Assembly: GCA_963575745.1 (NCBI GenBank)
Contig: CAUYUJ010018715.1
Coordinates: 362,501-426,500 of the forward strand
Source: Prorocentrum cordatum
Taxonomy: Eukaryota; Sar; Dinophyceae; Prorocentrales; Prorocentraceae
Length of the DNA: 64,000 bases
Direction: 5' to 3'
Positions 1 through 12,079 of this stretch are shown one piece after another. The notes beneath the pieces are model-generated. The model ran no database searches. It was not told the DNA's origin and saw only the letters and a program-made list of their open reading frames with translations. How positions within the stretch are numbered: the stretch's first letter is position 1; each line of letters begins with the position of its first letter. A program made the translations under genes and the position numbers.

Positions 1-65
1 CCTTGCCGTCAGCGCGTGTGGGGGATCTAGTCTTCCTCCGCCATCCCAACTGTCTCTTATCCAGT

Positions 66-522
66 CTCTCCCTCCTCTTCCTCCGCCTCCCTCCGCCTCC
101 CTCCTCCCCCACCACCCCCTCCTCCTCCTCCTCCTCCTCAGTCTCCTCCTCTTCCGCCTCCCCCCTCCCTTCTCCTCCTCCTCCTCCTCCTCCCTCCTCT
201 CCTCCTCCTCCTCTTCCTCCTCCTCCTCCTCTTTCCTCCTCCTCCTCCTCCCTCCTCCTCCTCCTCCTCCTCCTCCTCCTCCTCCTCCTCCCTCCTCCTC
301 CTCCTCCTCCTCCTCCTCCCTCTCCTCTCCTCCTCCTCCTCCTCCTCCTCCTCCTCCTTCCTCCTCCTCCTCCTCCTCCTCCTCCTCCTCCTCCTCCTCC
401 TCCTCCCTCCTCCTCCTCCTCCTCCTCCTCCTCCTCCTCCTCCTCCTCCTCCTCCTCCTCCTCCTCCTCCTCCTCCTCCTCCTCTTCCCCCTCCTCCTCC
501 TCCTCTTCCTCCTCCTCCTCCG
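66..522. repeat. TCC trinucleotide tract
   Basis: (TCC)n with few interruptions. It creates long Ser/Pro/Leu and Glu/Arg/Gly open frames. Confidence 0.95.
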
Positions 523-2540
523 AACCAGCCCGCGGTGCGGAGCACCACGGCGCGCGGACCGCCCCGGGCGCCGGAGCCTGTAGAGCGCCGAGAACGCGCT
601 GAAGGCCTGCAGCCTCTCGCGCTCCTTCCAGGGGCCCGCGGGGGCCAGGCAGGAGGGGGGGAGGAGGAGGGCGCGCGGGGGAGGGGGTGCGAGGCCATAG
701 GGGGGGGGGGGGGAGCAGGAGAACGAGGAGAGGGAGGGGAAAGCCAGGGAGGCGAGGGAGGAGGGAGGAGGAATGTGAGGGAGGAGGGAGGGAGGAAGGC
801 GGGACTGCTATGGGAATGCTATGAAAGGGACAAATGTCCAGCAGGCTCCCCAGGGTGGCGCAGGTACCACTTCCGCCACCTAGGAGCCATGACCCGACTG
901 AGCTTAAGTCGGAGTCACCACCAAAACGACCTCCCCTCGAGATCAAAAAAAGGACGCAGCCTGCCCGCAAATGAGCGATATGCCATCGCCGAGGCTATCC
1001 GTGCGCGGCAAGTGCGCTCCCGCCTCCGCCTCAAAAAGGGGAGGCACGCCTTGACCCCGATGGCAGCAACAACGCTCGCGGGCGCACACGCGCCACCACA
1101 CGCGACAGCGGCGTCGGGGATCCACCCATCCGACACCTGGCCGCCGCCGCGGGCCCGGGCCCGGGGCTGGAGACCATGCTCCGGAGACCAAGCTCCGCCC
1201 CTGCCCGCTGCCCACCACCCCCCCGCCGGGCGGGTAGACAGGGGAAGGACTGCTGAACCCCAGAGAGAGGAGGAGCCAAGAGGGGGGGGGGCGAGGGCCC
1301 CAGAAGGGGGAGGGACCCCAAGTAAGACGAGCCGCAGGGACCCCGCGCCAGGGGGGCCTGGCAAACGGGGGGCATCCCGAGCCCGCCCCACCCAGAGCCC
1401 CACCCCCACCCAGGGACAGCCAAGCCGAAGAGCGAGGAGAGCCAAGGAGCCAAGGAGCGGAGGAGCGGGGCACAGTCCCCCCCCCGCCGACCCCCCCAAC
1501 AGGGGGGTGGCTGCCGATCACCGGGCCGGCCACCCAGGGGGATTTCAGTTCCCCGAGGGACCTGGCGTGCCCCCCCCACGCGCAGGTGCCCCCCCTCGGG
1601 GCAGGGAGGAAGGCGGGACGACAAGAGAGGAGGTGGTGGAGGAGGCCAGTGGGATACGTGGGGCAGGGAGGGGGGGAAGAATGGGTTGGGATGAGGACGC
1701 GGAATACGAGAGGGCGGTACGTCGTACGAGGGGAGGAGGAGACAGAGAGCATTGGGAGGGATGAAGGAGGACGAGGAGAGATGGGGCGGGACGGATGCGG
1801 ATGGTATGGGATGGGATGGGATGAGCAGAACAAGTAAGGAAGAGAAGCAGGAGGAGGAGGTGGAGAAAAGGTAGACGCATGAAGATAAAGAGGTATACGT
1901 ATATGCGCAGGTGGACGGATGAGAGAGGAGGCATGACGAGGACGACGAGGGCGAAGCAACTGACAAGGCTGAGACAGAACCGGAGGATGAGAAGGAGGAG
2001 ACAAGCATGCTGATCCAGGGCTACGAGCAAGAGTGTCAACAGGAGCAGCGGCAGGGGCCGCAGGGACAGGATCAGCAGGTGCCCGACGCGCCGATACGTT
2101 GGCAGGATCGGAGGAGAGATGGATGTGAATCACCAAAAACACAGCGCAGTAAGAAGGGATTGAGATCCACCACCCTCTCCTCACCACACATCATACCTCC
2201 GACGTCGTGCGCTTGGTCGTCAGTCTGACGTCCATGTCGTCCTCCAGCTGCCCGTCCCGGGCCCGTGGGCCGGCAAGACAGACCGAGCTCGGCACGACGA
2301 ACCAGCCCCGTATGGGATGGGGGCGAGGTCTCCGTGACACGGGTGCGGGAACGAACAAAAGCACGGCGTCGGAGGTCTCCGCCCTGCACTCTCCCCGCCC
2401 CGCTTGCTGGGGCACGCGGCAGCGGGGTCCATGCTGTCTGGCCAGATGCTCGGCCACGCGTTGCGGAGCACCTGCGAGGCAGCGGGCGGCCGTCCGCCAC
2501 AGGCTGCCGAGGCCGCCGCCGCTGCTGCCGCCGCTTCCGC
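523..2540. other. No gene seen
   Basis: GC-rich sequence with G-runs near 650-720 and 1285. All frames are similarly open and none resembles a known protein. Confidence 0.5.
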
Positions 2541-2544
2541 TGAT

Positions 2545-2745
2545 TACACTAGGAGCTTGACCACAAAAAACCTTCCACAAGAAACCCAACCCTGAGACCT
2601 CAGGGCGTCCCGAGATTTTTGGTGTGGGAGCGTCGCGCTCTCCTCCATTGCCAAGCCCTCGAAACCCTCGAAACCCAAGAAACCCAGGGCGCCCTGGAGG
2701 CAAGCAGGGTGTTTCTTGGCATGGGTCTCCACTGTAGATGCCAGA
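2545..2745. repeat. Family-9 repeat
   Basis: It shares TTCCACAAGAA, CCCTGAGACC, ATTTTTGGTGTGGGA, CGTCGCGCTCTCC and GGAGGCAAGCAGGGTGTTTC with 24005-24175. Confidence 0.75.
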
Positions 2746-3364
2746 GCCTGCGGGCAGCCTTGAGCGGTCCTAGCTCTGGCGCACCGTGTGGCAGCGCGAC
2801 CCTGTGGCCCGCGAGGCCCAGAAGCCCGTCGAGTGCCCCCACGCCCCCGCCCCACCGCGGCGTACCACAGGGGTGAGAGAAAGACTGCTGCGTGCAGTCA
2901 CTGTGCTGGCAACAGGGACGCCGCGTAAGGGACGAAGGGGCTCTTCTGGCCACAGCCAGCCTCAGCAACGAGACGGTTCCCCGACAAAGCTCTGAGGAAC
3001 GGCCCGAGACCTGGCACCCATCCTCATTTCAGCGCCTCGGGTGCACCTCGTATATGCCCGCCGGGCCCGCTCGCGAGCGTGGCTTCTCGTGGTCCTCCCA
3101 CCGAGGCCGAAGACGGCCTGCGCCTGCGACCGCTGAAGATGTGAAGAGCACGCGGCTTCGAGCGGGCGTCGAGGCGCGTCTCTGCGGCCATTCCATCGCT
3201 CCCGGTTCGCGCAGCAACATCCCAACTGCCCAGAGAACGAAATGAAGGAACAACGCCCATCTTGAAAACATCAGATCGACAGAAATCTGGGTATGGACCC
3301 CGTCTACCTCGGATCGCTAGACGCCCACCGGCCCACGCACCGTAGGAGGCCTCCCAGGGTCGGA

Positions 3365-3545
3365 ACATCTCGCCACATCGCTGATGCATCGGCGATGCAC
3401 CGTCGATTCATCGGCGATGCATCGGCGACGTCTGCGATGCATCGGCACCATCAGCGCGCATATCATCGGGCTCCACATCGAGCCGCATCGGCAATGCGAC
3501 GCGACCCTCCCGCCCCCATCTGCTCGGACCCCATCTGGAAGGCCT
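3365..3545. repeat. Family-7 element (CATCGGCGATGCATCGGCG-rich)
   Basis: It is dense in GATGCATCGGCGATGC motifs and ends CTCGGACCCCATCTGG. Relatives lie at 22205-22380, 48530-48910 and 56465-56712. Confidence 0.7.
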
Positions 3546-3854
3546 AGGGTGTGGCCCCCATTTACAGATGGCGTTGCAAGGACAGCGTGCAACATCGATC
3601 TCCAGAAAGTATGCTATCCATGTGGGGCGATCCCCCCCGCGAAGGCCCGTTCTGCGCAGGGCATCCGCCATCCCCCTACGAGGGCCTCGCTGGCGCACGC
3701 TATGCGCCTGCCAAGACTGCCTCGGCGCACGCTATCCGTAAGGCGAGGGATCGCGTGATACGGGCGGGCTGGCGGCGCCGCATCGCACACCATCTCTGCA
3801 ACGCCGGCCGCACGTGCACCACGAGAAGATCAAGACGCACCGACGCAGCTACTC

Positions 3855-3980
3855 CCAAAGACCCCTCCCAAGGCGCGTTCGGACCAGAATTTCGGGGCGA
3901 ACCCGGCCGTGGCGACGAGGGCCTCCCAAGAGGCCCCAACGAGGGACACCGAGGCAAGGGTAGCGGCATGGGTAGCTTGT
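3855..3980. repeat. Family-12 repeat
   Basis: It has GACCCCTCCCAAGGCGCGTT, CGGACCAGAATTTCGGGGCG and GGCGACGAGGGCCTCCCAAG. Relatives lie at 15487-15605, 30765-30840, 34120-34255 and 36345-36400. Confidence 0.6.
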
Positions 3981-4184
3981 TCCCCCCTCTGGCGCTATCT
4001 GCCAATCGGAAGAAATAGGTGGAAACATATTGGGATTGGACCCGCCGGAGACATGAAGTCGGAAGGCGGCTAAACCAGATCGGGTTCGGGCCCGCCCAAA
4101 GAACAACAGCAAAAAACAAGGTCGGATCGATTGTTGAAGTAGGAAAGCGCTTGAAATAGATTGAGATCTGAAAAACCAGAAATA

Positions 4185-4420
4185 CCTACTTTCAACGACC
4201 AGCCTGTATGGGTACCTTGCCCGATAAGCAACACAAGTGCCCCGAACCCTTTTGGCAAGGTAGGGGACCGAAGTCAGGAGGGCCATCAACATATAGGGAC
4301 GGTTTTTTTTGTTCTGCCAATGTATCAGACCAAATCGCCCAAGTGTAGCATCCCTACTGCGAAAAGGGGACCTGAGGAAGGCCACGTCTTCGTCGTCGAA
4401 TATTAAGGTTAGGGGTTATT
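4185..4420. repeat. Family-11 repeat
   Basis: It shares the order GGCAAGGTAGGGGACC, AGGAGGGCCA, TGTATCAGACCA, GCATCCCTACTGCGAA, GGGGACCTGAGG and TAGGGGTTATTAT with 15245-15470, which lies in gene A intron 3. Confidence 0.6.
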
Positions 4421-4458
4421 ATGTTCTCGATGTATTTCTCCTCCGACGCGAGCTACCT

Positions 4459-4653
4459 TTCGAAGAAGAAGCAACGCCATAAACATACACTGTTGGCGCT
4501 CCGCGCGGATTCCTGGGATTTGCGCCGGACCACCCTCCCTGGCGCGCGGAGCGCGCCAGGGGCGGCGCCGCCAGGCGGCGCCGAGGCGCCGATCCCAGAA
4601 ACCCGCGCGGAGCGCAACACAAGTTTCTGCTCGTGGTGCGTTCTCCTCTTCGA
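4459..4653. mobile_element. Family-3 hairpin element
   Basis: The outer ends are TTCGAAGAAGAAGCAACGCC and the inverse of GTGCGTTCTCCTCTTCGA. Inside are CCGCGCGGA arms and a core CCTGGCGCGCGGAGCGCGCC that folds on itself. A GGA tract follows. Confidence 0.8.
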
Positions 4654-4679
4654 CTCTCTGCAACGCCAGCCGCACCTCA

Positions 4680-4760
4680 GACGGAGGAGGAGGAGGAGGA
4701 GGAGGAGGAGGAGGAGGAGGAGGAGGAGGAGGAGGAAGGAGGAGGAGGAGGAGGCACGGG
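4680..4760. repeat. GGA tract
   Basis: (GGA)n directly after a family-3 element. Confidence 0.9.
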
Positions 4761-4930
4761 CGGAGCGGGAGCCGCGCGCGCTGCGAGGGCCGTGCGGGCG
4801 GCGGCGCCCGGACGCTCTCCCCGGGCTTCGCCTCCTCCTCGCGGGCGGGGGCCGGGGGAGGGGGGGGCCGACTGGCCACCGCGCGGGACGGGGCAGGAGG
4901 GGGAGGGTGGCGGGGTCTTCCTCCTGCTTG

Positions 4931-5137
4931 TCCAGAAAAGGAAGCAAGCGGCAGAGACATCACAAATTTCGGCGCCCCGCGGACAATCTTTTGGATCCGC
5001 GCCGGGCCCCCTTCCCTGGCGCGCGGAGCGCGCCAGGGGCGGCGCCGGAGGCGCCGCCGGGGGGGGGCCCTGCGCGGATCCCAAAAATCCGCCTGGTGCG
5101 CCGAAATGTTATGCTTATGGCGTTTGTTTTTTCGAAG
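4931..5137. mobile_element. Family-3 hairpin element
   Basis: The right end is TTATGGCGTTTGTTTTTTCG. The core is CCTGGCGCGCGGAGCGCGCC followed by GGCGCCGGAGGCGCCGCC. The left end is degraded. Confidence 0.75.
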
Positions 5138-5164
5138 GAAGGGAGGATGGCGAGGTCCTCACCC

Positions 5165-5471
5165 TTTCCCCCCTCCTCCTCCTCCTCCTCCTCCCTCCTC
5201 CTCCTCCTCCTCCTCCTCCTCCTCCTCCTCCTCCTCCCTCCTTCCTCCTTTCTCCTTCTCCCTCCCCCCTCCTCCTCCTTCCTCCTTCCTCCTTCTCCTT
5301 CCTCCTCATTCCCCTTTTCTTTCTCTTCTCTCCTCTCCCCCCTCCTCCTCCTTCCTCCTCCTCCTCCCCCTCCTCCTCCTCCTCCTCCTCGTCCTCCTCC
5401 TCCTCCTCATCATCACCATCACCATCACCATCACCATCACCATCACCATCACCATCACCACCACCATCACA

Positions 5472-5556
<85 letters not shown>
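5165..5556. repeat. TCC tract passing into CAT tract
   Basis: (TCC)n up to about 5405, then (CACCAT)n and (CAT)n to 5556. Confidence 0.95.
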
Positions 5557-5558
<2 letters not shown>

Positions 5559-5994
5559 TCGCCCTTTCCCCTCTCCTCCTCCTCCTCCTCCCGGCCCCCA
5601 GCTCCTGCTGCCAGGAGGCCCCTGCGGGTGCTGCCCTCCCCCCGAAGGTCCTTCGGCCCTGGGGATGACACCGAGAGCCGGCCGGCTCCCGGAGCGCTCG
5701 CTCCAGGAGTCGCCGGGCTGGAGGCAGACAGCAGAAGGGAGAAGTAGGGAACCGAACTCTATACTTGTGTTGTGCCCATCCAGCATTCCAGCAATTCGCC
5801 GGCCCAACAGGCCAGAGGCGTGCTAAGGCCTCCGGCAACTACTTAACAAAATGTCTAGTTCGCGCGCGCGGGGCGGCCCCTGGGGGCCCCCGGACGAAAA
5901 GTACCCCAGCCGATCCCCGGCCGGGCCCCAGGCGATCCCCAGGGGGGAGGCTATTTTTCGCCACCCCTCAAGCGGATCGTGGCCTCCGAGGGGG

Positions 5995-6110
5995 GAGGGG
6001 CCCAAGACGCTGCCGAGGAGCCCCAAGACGCTCCCAAGAAGCCCCCAAGAGGCCCCCAAGACGGCCCCAAGAGGGCCCAAATGGCGCTCCAGGGCCCGCG
6101 GGATGAGCGA
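5995..6110. repeat. Helically phased AAGA array
   Basis: AAGACGCTCCC, AAGAAGCCCCC, AAGAGGCCCCC and similar units repeat with an AAGA start about every 10-12 bases. Confidence 0.7.
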
Positions 6111-7571
6111 AGCGATCCGCCGCCCCACCGGGAACGGCGCGTGAGATCCCCGCCGCATGGTCTGCACGAACTCAGTCCCCTCAATCTGCGCGCGCACGAA
6201 CTCCTCGTACCAATACCCATTCCTCAGAGCCCTTGCAACCCCTCCTGGGGTTCTCCCCGCGGCCTGCTCATTCCGGGGGCCTGGGGGCCACAGCTGCGGA
6301 ATGAGCGCTCTTTGGCCATCACTTTCGCTTCAGAACACACCTGGTTGGAAACGTTCGTCTTCAAGGCGCCGCCGGCCTCTCTCAGAGGCCTCTCCGGGAG
6401 CTCACTGACTCGCTTTTGGAAGCCTCCAGACGCTCTCCTGGGGCGATCTTGGCCGTCCTCCAGGCCATGTTGGTCCAGTCTGGCAGCCCGCCCACCTCTC
6501 CTCGGCCCACTTCGACTACAAAAAACAACACGCAAACAACCTCGTAAAACACATATGGTTATGTTTATTATGGCCTTGTCGAGCCTCTATTCTTGCCTCG
6601 TTTCGAGCTCACGTGCGTCTTCGCGGGCTCTTGGGAGCACGTTGGAATCAGCGGGCGCTCTCTGCGGCTGTCCCCCACGCCTCCCGACCCAGGCCTGGGC
6701 CGTCTGGCAGCATTGTTGGGGATTTCTTGGGCCGTCCTGGGCGCGCCCAGGGGGTCCCCGGAGTCCCCCTTGAGGCCAGTCCCTTTTGAGGCCCCCAAAC
6801 TAACTCGGATCTCGTTTGTACGCCTCTCCGTATGCCTCTTCCTTTCGTCCACACTTTTTGCACACCCTCAGACGTCCTTTCTAAATCATTCTCAGACTCT
6901 CTTAGGGCTTTCTGGCGTTTTTGTTACGCCATTTTCCGCCATCCGCTCCGCGTTCCTCAAACAAAATCCGGCGGCGGTGTCTGCCCCCTCAGGGGCGTTC
7001 AATTAAAGAATTTCGAGAGCACCCAGAAAAGCGTCAAAAGAGTGCCGAAACAGTGTCGGGCGACTGTCTCCCAAGCCCCAACCCTTGAGTTTCGGTACTT
7101 TTTGGGGGGCGCGCGAAATTCTTTCTGGTGATCAAGGCTAAAGTAGGTTGGAACATCATAACTCGATACTCGGGGATGGACAAAACCCCCTCTAGCAAAA
7201 CGTGGTTTAATGAAAACGGCCTCGAGCCCAAACCTGGCGGGCGCAAGCCTGGAAAATGACGCGCCCTCTCGAGAACCGAAAACGGACAATTCACTAATCG
7301 ACATGTCAGGTTGGGGATTCTTTCCGCCCCCGATATAAACCGACGCGTGTGCCGGGCCTGCTCCGAAACATGCAAACAATACAGCGGCTCCTGGTGTATA
7401 CGGGATCCTGGTGTATACGTCTTCCGTTGCTTCCCCAAGGGAACGGGGGATCAAGTACACACTTCACACCACCCCGACGTCGTGCCCGGCCCTCCCAAAC
7501 TCCTGGGATTGAAGAACAGCCCTTCACTGGTAATGTATAGGTCCCGATATCAGAAGAAGAAGAATAATAAT

Positions 7572-7604
7572 AAAAAAAAAAAAAAAAAAACAAAAAAAAA
7601 AAAA
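7572..7604. repeat. Poly-A run
   Basis: Two A runs separated by one C. Confidence 0.9.
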
Positions 7605-7957
7605 CGGCAGCGGCGAGAGGGAACGGAGGCCGAGCAGAAGGGACAAGAGTCGAGGTCGTGGGCGGGGCATGCGCGGGCGGCTGTGCCGGCGCGCGGCCGT
7701 CGGGCAGCGCGCGCCGTCGAGGTCGAGCGAGGCGAGGCTGCCCGCTCGAGCGGCTGCGCGCCCGCGTCCCCCTCTCACCGTGCCCCCCCCGCCCGCGCGC
7801 TGGTGCTGCTCTCCCTCCTCCGCCTCGCCCTCGTCCTCTCAGCATCCCCCCCTGTCCCTCCCGCCCCTCCTCCTGCCGCTGTCGCCGTCGGCCTCGAGGC
7901 TCTCGGATCGAACGCAGCCGTCCGCCTCCCTCCTTCTCCTCTTTTTCCCGCCCCCTG

Positions 7958-8083
7958 GCCATCGCTCGGACGTCCATTCCCTGCGTTTTTTTGGTTTCGT
8001 GCGTGGTTTTTTCGCCAAATGATCAAGAATGCTCCTAGATGGTCCTCGCCGAAGGAAAAATTCACACGTCCGAGCGATGCCAA
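7958..8083. mobile_element. Family-1 TIR element with perfect 8-bp target duplication
   Basis: This 126-bp element begins GCCATCGCTCGGACGTCCA and ends ACGTCCGAGCGATGCCAA. GCCCCCTG flanks it on both sides (7950-7957 and 8084-8091). The interior carries TTTCGTGCGTGG and GATGGTCCTCGCCGAAGG. It is the best-defined copy of six. Confidence 0.85.
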
Positions 8084-8324
8084 GCCCCCTGCACCTGGGG
8101 GCGGGAGAGGAGCAGACGGAGCAGTTGCAGTAGGAGGCGGAGCAGCAGCTGCAGCAGGAGCAGGGGCCCGCTCCTGCTGCAGCTGCCACTCCGCCTCCCG
8201 ATGTCGCTCTGCCGCTCCGCAGTTTGCGAGGCGCGCAAGCTGCCCGTCTGGGAAGCCGCGAAGAGGGATCTGAACCCCCGCGCCGTTTCCTGAAAATTCT
8301 GCGCTGAACCCGAATGCACGACTC

Positions 8325-8612
8325 TTCGTAAATTACTCTGCGTCCGCGCTCCCAGGGGCAAGATCCCTTGTAAATCACTAGGTTCGCGCTGCCAGGGCCG
8401 GGTGCCATCGACAACTCCGTTGGAGCCTTTTTCCCTGGGCCAAAATCCCTCGTGGATTGGACTGCGCCCGCGCTCCCAGGGCCACGATCCATTGTAACAA
8501 TGCTTGCGCGCTACAAGGGCAACGATCCCTCGCAAATCATGCTGCGCCCGCGCTCCCAGGGCCACGATCCCTCGTAAATCAGGCGGCGCCCGCTCCCCCA
8601 AGGCCACGTCGT
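8325..8612. repeat. Tandem repeat of about 38-42 bp
   Basis: About seven diverged units contain CCGCGCTCCCAGGG, ACGATCCCTCGTAAATCA or a variant of these. Confidence 0.75.
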
Positions 8613-9249
8613 CGTGGTCGTCGTCGTCGTCGTTGTCGTCGTCGTGGTCGTGGTCGTCGTCGTCGGGCCGCAACGTGCGGCCACACAGTCAGGTGCTTCC
8701 AGAAGGCAGGGTCGGCAGTGATACGCCCCTGGCGCCCGCCGCCCCCCGTGCTTGCCACAAGGGGGTCACGGCGAGCCTGCAGAGGGAGGATGGTCCTCGG
8801 GGTCGGTCGTGTCAGCCTGTGTGGGAAGGAAGGGGGGAGGAAGAGGAGGAAGTCCTTGGTGTCGGCGTCGGCGTGGGATGTCTCCATGTCTCGCTGGGCG
8901 TTCGCGTCGTTGGCTTCGGTTCTGGGTGTCTGCTGGTGTGGGGTCGACGTAGTGGTGCTCGAGCGCCATCCATGTTTCGGTGTCCTGAGCTGTTTGAATC
9001 CATGTAATGTCGTTTGGTTCTCCTGTCGCGCAGGTATGTGCGGTCGGTCGGTGCAGGTCTGGTCTGCGTTGGCGTAGACAAGTGTTGATTTCGTCGTCCC
9101 AACGTTTGCGTTGACGACCGTGCTGCCTCTGTCCTCTGTGCCGTGGATTGAGGTCTGGTCGCTTAATGTCAGGCAGGGTTGGCCCTTTCGTAAGCTCTCA
9201 GTGGGGACTCTGCCGGTCGCGCCGACCACCCAGAGAGCCGCCGAAACCC

Positions 9250-9900
9250 CACCGTGCACAGGTCGCCCCCCAAGATCGCCCCAAGATGGCGTCCAAGACT
9301 GCCAAGATGGCCCCAGGATCGCTCCAAGACGCCCAAGATGGCATCTAAGACGGCTTAGACGGCCTCCAATACGGTCCCCAGACGCCTCCAAGACGGCCAA
9401 GATGGAAGATGGCCCAAAGAGCATGCAAGATGCCTCCAGGACGACCCAAGAGGCACCCAAGACGCCCCAACAGGAGGCCAATATCATTGATGTTTCTTCG
9501 CTTGTTCATGTGATGTTAGCATTCTCGCCTGCCCGAGCTGTCGACGCTCCAAGACGGCCCCGTGGGCTTACAAAATCGCCCAAAGACGGCCCAAGAGGCT
9601 CCCAAGAGGACCGCCAGACTGCCCAAGAGGGCCCCGAGACAGCCCAAGAGGCACCCAAAACAGCCCCAAGACGGCCACATAGACCTCCAAGACGGCCCCA
9701 CGGACCCACGACTGCCCAGAGAGGGCCCCAAGATGGACTCCGAAGGCCAAGATGTCCCTTAGAGGCCCCCACGACGTCCCGGGAGGCCCCCGGAGGCTCC
9801 CAAGAAGATCTCAGGAAGCCCCCAGAAACCCCGAGAGGGCCTCAAGGTCCCCTGCCCCCCGTGGCTTGCCCCAGGGTTGCACGGCGCGCCGAACGTTAGA
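9250..9900. repeat. Helically phased AAGA array with AT-rich spacer
   Basis: Successive AAGA starts in the best part (9590-9690) are spaced 10, 11, 12, 9, 12, 9, 11, 11 and 11 bases apart. A spacer at 9478-9545 (TATCATTGATGTTTCTTCG) interrupts it. Open frames across it are not genes. Confidence 0.75.
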
Positions 9901-10084
9901 GTGGTTCTGGCCCTTCTACACGGTTCCCAATGGAGTCTCGGCCGATCGCGCCCGCCGCCCGCCTTCCCTGGAAGGCGCGCGATGTGCCTCGTGGCCTCCG
10001 GCTGCTTGGGGTCTCGGCAGCCCGACCGCCCATGAAGCCTTCAGCCCTGGGAGCAGGACCGCGGTCGTGCCGAGGCGCAAGGCG

Positions 10085-10140
10085 AGCACACACACACACA
10101 CAGACACACAGACACAGACACACACACACACACACACGAG

Positions 10141-10201
<61 letters not shown>

Positions 10202-10615
10202 ACGCACACGCACACGCACACGCACACGCACACGCACACGCACACGCACACGCACACGCACACGCACACGCACACGCACACGCACACGCACACGCACACG
10301 CACACGCACACGCACACGCACACGCACACGCACACGCACACGCACACGCACACGCACACGCACACGCACACGCACACGCACACGCACACGCACACGCACA
10401 CGCACACGCACACACGCACACGCACGCACGCGCACGCGCACGCGCACGCGCACGCGCACGCGCACGCGCACGCGCACGCACGCACGCACGCGCACGCGCA
10501 CGCGCACACGCACACGCACACGCACACGCACACGCACACGCACACGCACACGCACACGCACACGCACACGCACACATACAGACACACACACACACACACA
10601 CACACACACGCGCCG
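10085..10615. repeat. CA/CG dinucleotide tract
   Basis: It comprises (CA)n, then a long (CACACG)n block, then CG-richer GCACGC units, then (CA)n again. From about 10142 to 10576 pyrimidine and purine alternate without an obvious break. Confidence 0.9.
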
Positions 10616-11055
10616 AGCCAGCCTTGGGCGCACAGCTTGCGAATGCGTGCCAGCGCAGCGCCGCCAGGAATCTGCAGAGGACCCCGCGGGTCAACGCCCA
10701 CGCGATCAGGGGAAGGATGCCCCCACATCCATGCTGCTCTCTCTCTCTCTCTCTCTCTCTCTGCTCCTGCTCCTGCAAGTGCTTCTGCGCTTGTCCTCGC
10801 TCCCGCTCCTCCTCCCCTCCCGCCCTGATCCCAGAACCGCGTCCCCACGTCTGGGGCGCGGCGCCCATCTTGTCCCCCCCGGCGGGGTGCTGGGCCAGGA
10901 CTGCTCGGGGAGTGGGGGGGGGGGCCGGGCAGGGCGGGAGGCCTCGGGAAGGGGCGCGGAGGAGGCAGCCTGCGCGGAGGCGAGGGACCGACCGCGGCGC
11001 TGCGGCATCCGCGCGCGCAGGCCTGGCCGACCCACACACCTCCTCGCTGGGCTCG

Positions 11056-11330
11056 TTCCTGCACGCTCCCTTCCCCCCCCCCTTTAGTCCTCCCCCCTAG
11101 TCCCCCCCCCCATCCCCCCCCCCATCCAATCCCCCCATCCCATCCCCCCTCACCCCATCCCCCATCCCATCCCCCCCCATCCCATCCCCCCATCCCCCCC
11201 ATCCCATCCCCCATCCCATCCCATCCCCCCCCCCATCCCCCCCCATCAGTCCCCCCTCAGTCCTCCCCCCCCGCCCATCCCCATCCCCCCATCCCCCCCA
11301 TCCCCCCCCCCCCCCCCCGAAAAAAAAAAC
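11056..11330. repeat. C-run tract with CATCC
   Basis: Runs of 5 to 18 C separated by ATCC or AT extend over about 270 bp. Confidence 0.85.
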
Positions 11331-11334
11331 GAAA

Positions 11335-11520
11335 CCACGTGGTCCCCTGCAGTCCCGGCGTTGTCCCCAGGACCAGCTTCTCATCCCGAGCCGGTGTTCA
11401 CGGCCTCGGGGGCCTGGCGAGGGCCCCCGGGCGCCGAGAGCAAGGAACATCTTGCCTTGACGCTGTCCAGACGTGGGGCATCTCGCACCCTCCCCTCTGC
11501 ACGCTCCTTCTTCTTCATGT
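11335..11520. repeat. Family-10 repeat
   Basis: It shares TCTCATCCCGAGCCGGTGTT, GGGCCTGGCGAGGGC, TTGACGCTGTC and GCACGCTCC-type text with 23880-24000 and 54830-55035. Confidence 0.5.
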
Positions 11521-12014
11521 CGTACATGTTCTGCTCATTCCACCACACCACGCACTGCCGCCGGAGGGGAGCGCGAGGCAGCGAGCGAGCGAGCGGGCGG
11601 GCGGGCGGAGCAGAGGGCGGGACAGGAGGGGGGGTCCAGGGGGCGAGGGGGGGAGGAACGAACGTGGACAGGGGCGATGACAGCAATCGCACGGGACGGT
11701 TTTTTGTCTTTTCCGGCCTCCAGGAGCCCTCGCCTGGCCCCCCGATAGGCACTCCTAGCTCCAGGATGAAAAACTGGACCCGGGGAGGTATCCAAACCTC
11801 TGGGGGGCCACGCCGCGAAAAAAAAACAAAAAACAGACACGACGCCGGGAGGGAAGGAGGGGGGGGGCAGGAGAGGGGGGGGAGATGGGTGTAGGGACAG
11901 AGAAAAGATGGTAGGGAGGAGACCGAGCCGACGCCCCATGCCCAAGCCACCCGACCGCTCCCTCTTATTCCCAGCCCCCCCCCCCCATCTTTGCGCCTCT
12001 GGCCGCACCCCTCG

Positions 12015-12075
12015 GAGGGAGAGAGAGAGAGAGAGAGAGAGAGGCGACGACGAAAGAGAGAGAGAGAGAGCGCGC
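12015..12075. repeat. GA tract
   Basis: (GA)n with a short interruption. Confidence 0.9.
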
Positions 12076-12079
12076 GCAA

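Noticed and set aside
3-602. Open frames rich in Ser/Pro/Leu or Glu/Gly/Arg over TCC or GGA tracts, here and at 4.6, 5.1, 20, 29, 35, 39 and 48 kb
   Set aside because: They follow directly from trinucleotide repeats, are open on several frames at once, and have no conserved ends.
2191-2703. Minus-strand frame of 170 codons
   Set aside because: Its first third is the family-9 repeat and the rest has no recognisable motif.
9111-9899. Pro/Arg/Lys-rich frame of 262 codons
   Set aside because: It is a shadow of the phased AAGA array. The 9-12 bp spacing would shift frame constantly, which is incompatible with a maintained repeat protein.
9752-11214. Thr-His, Arg-Val and Cys-Val repeat proteins
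   Set aside because: They are translations of the CA/CG tract.
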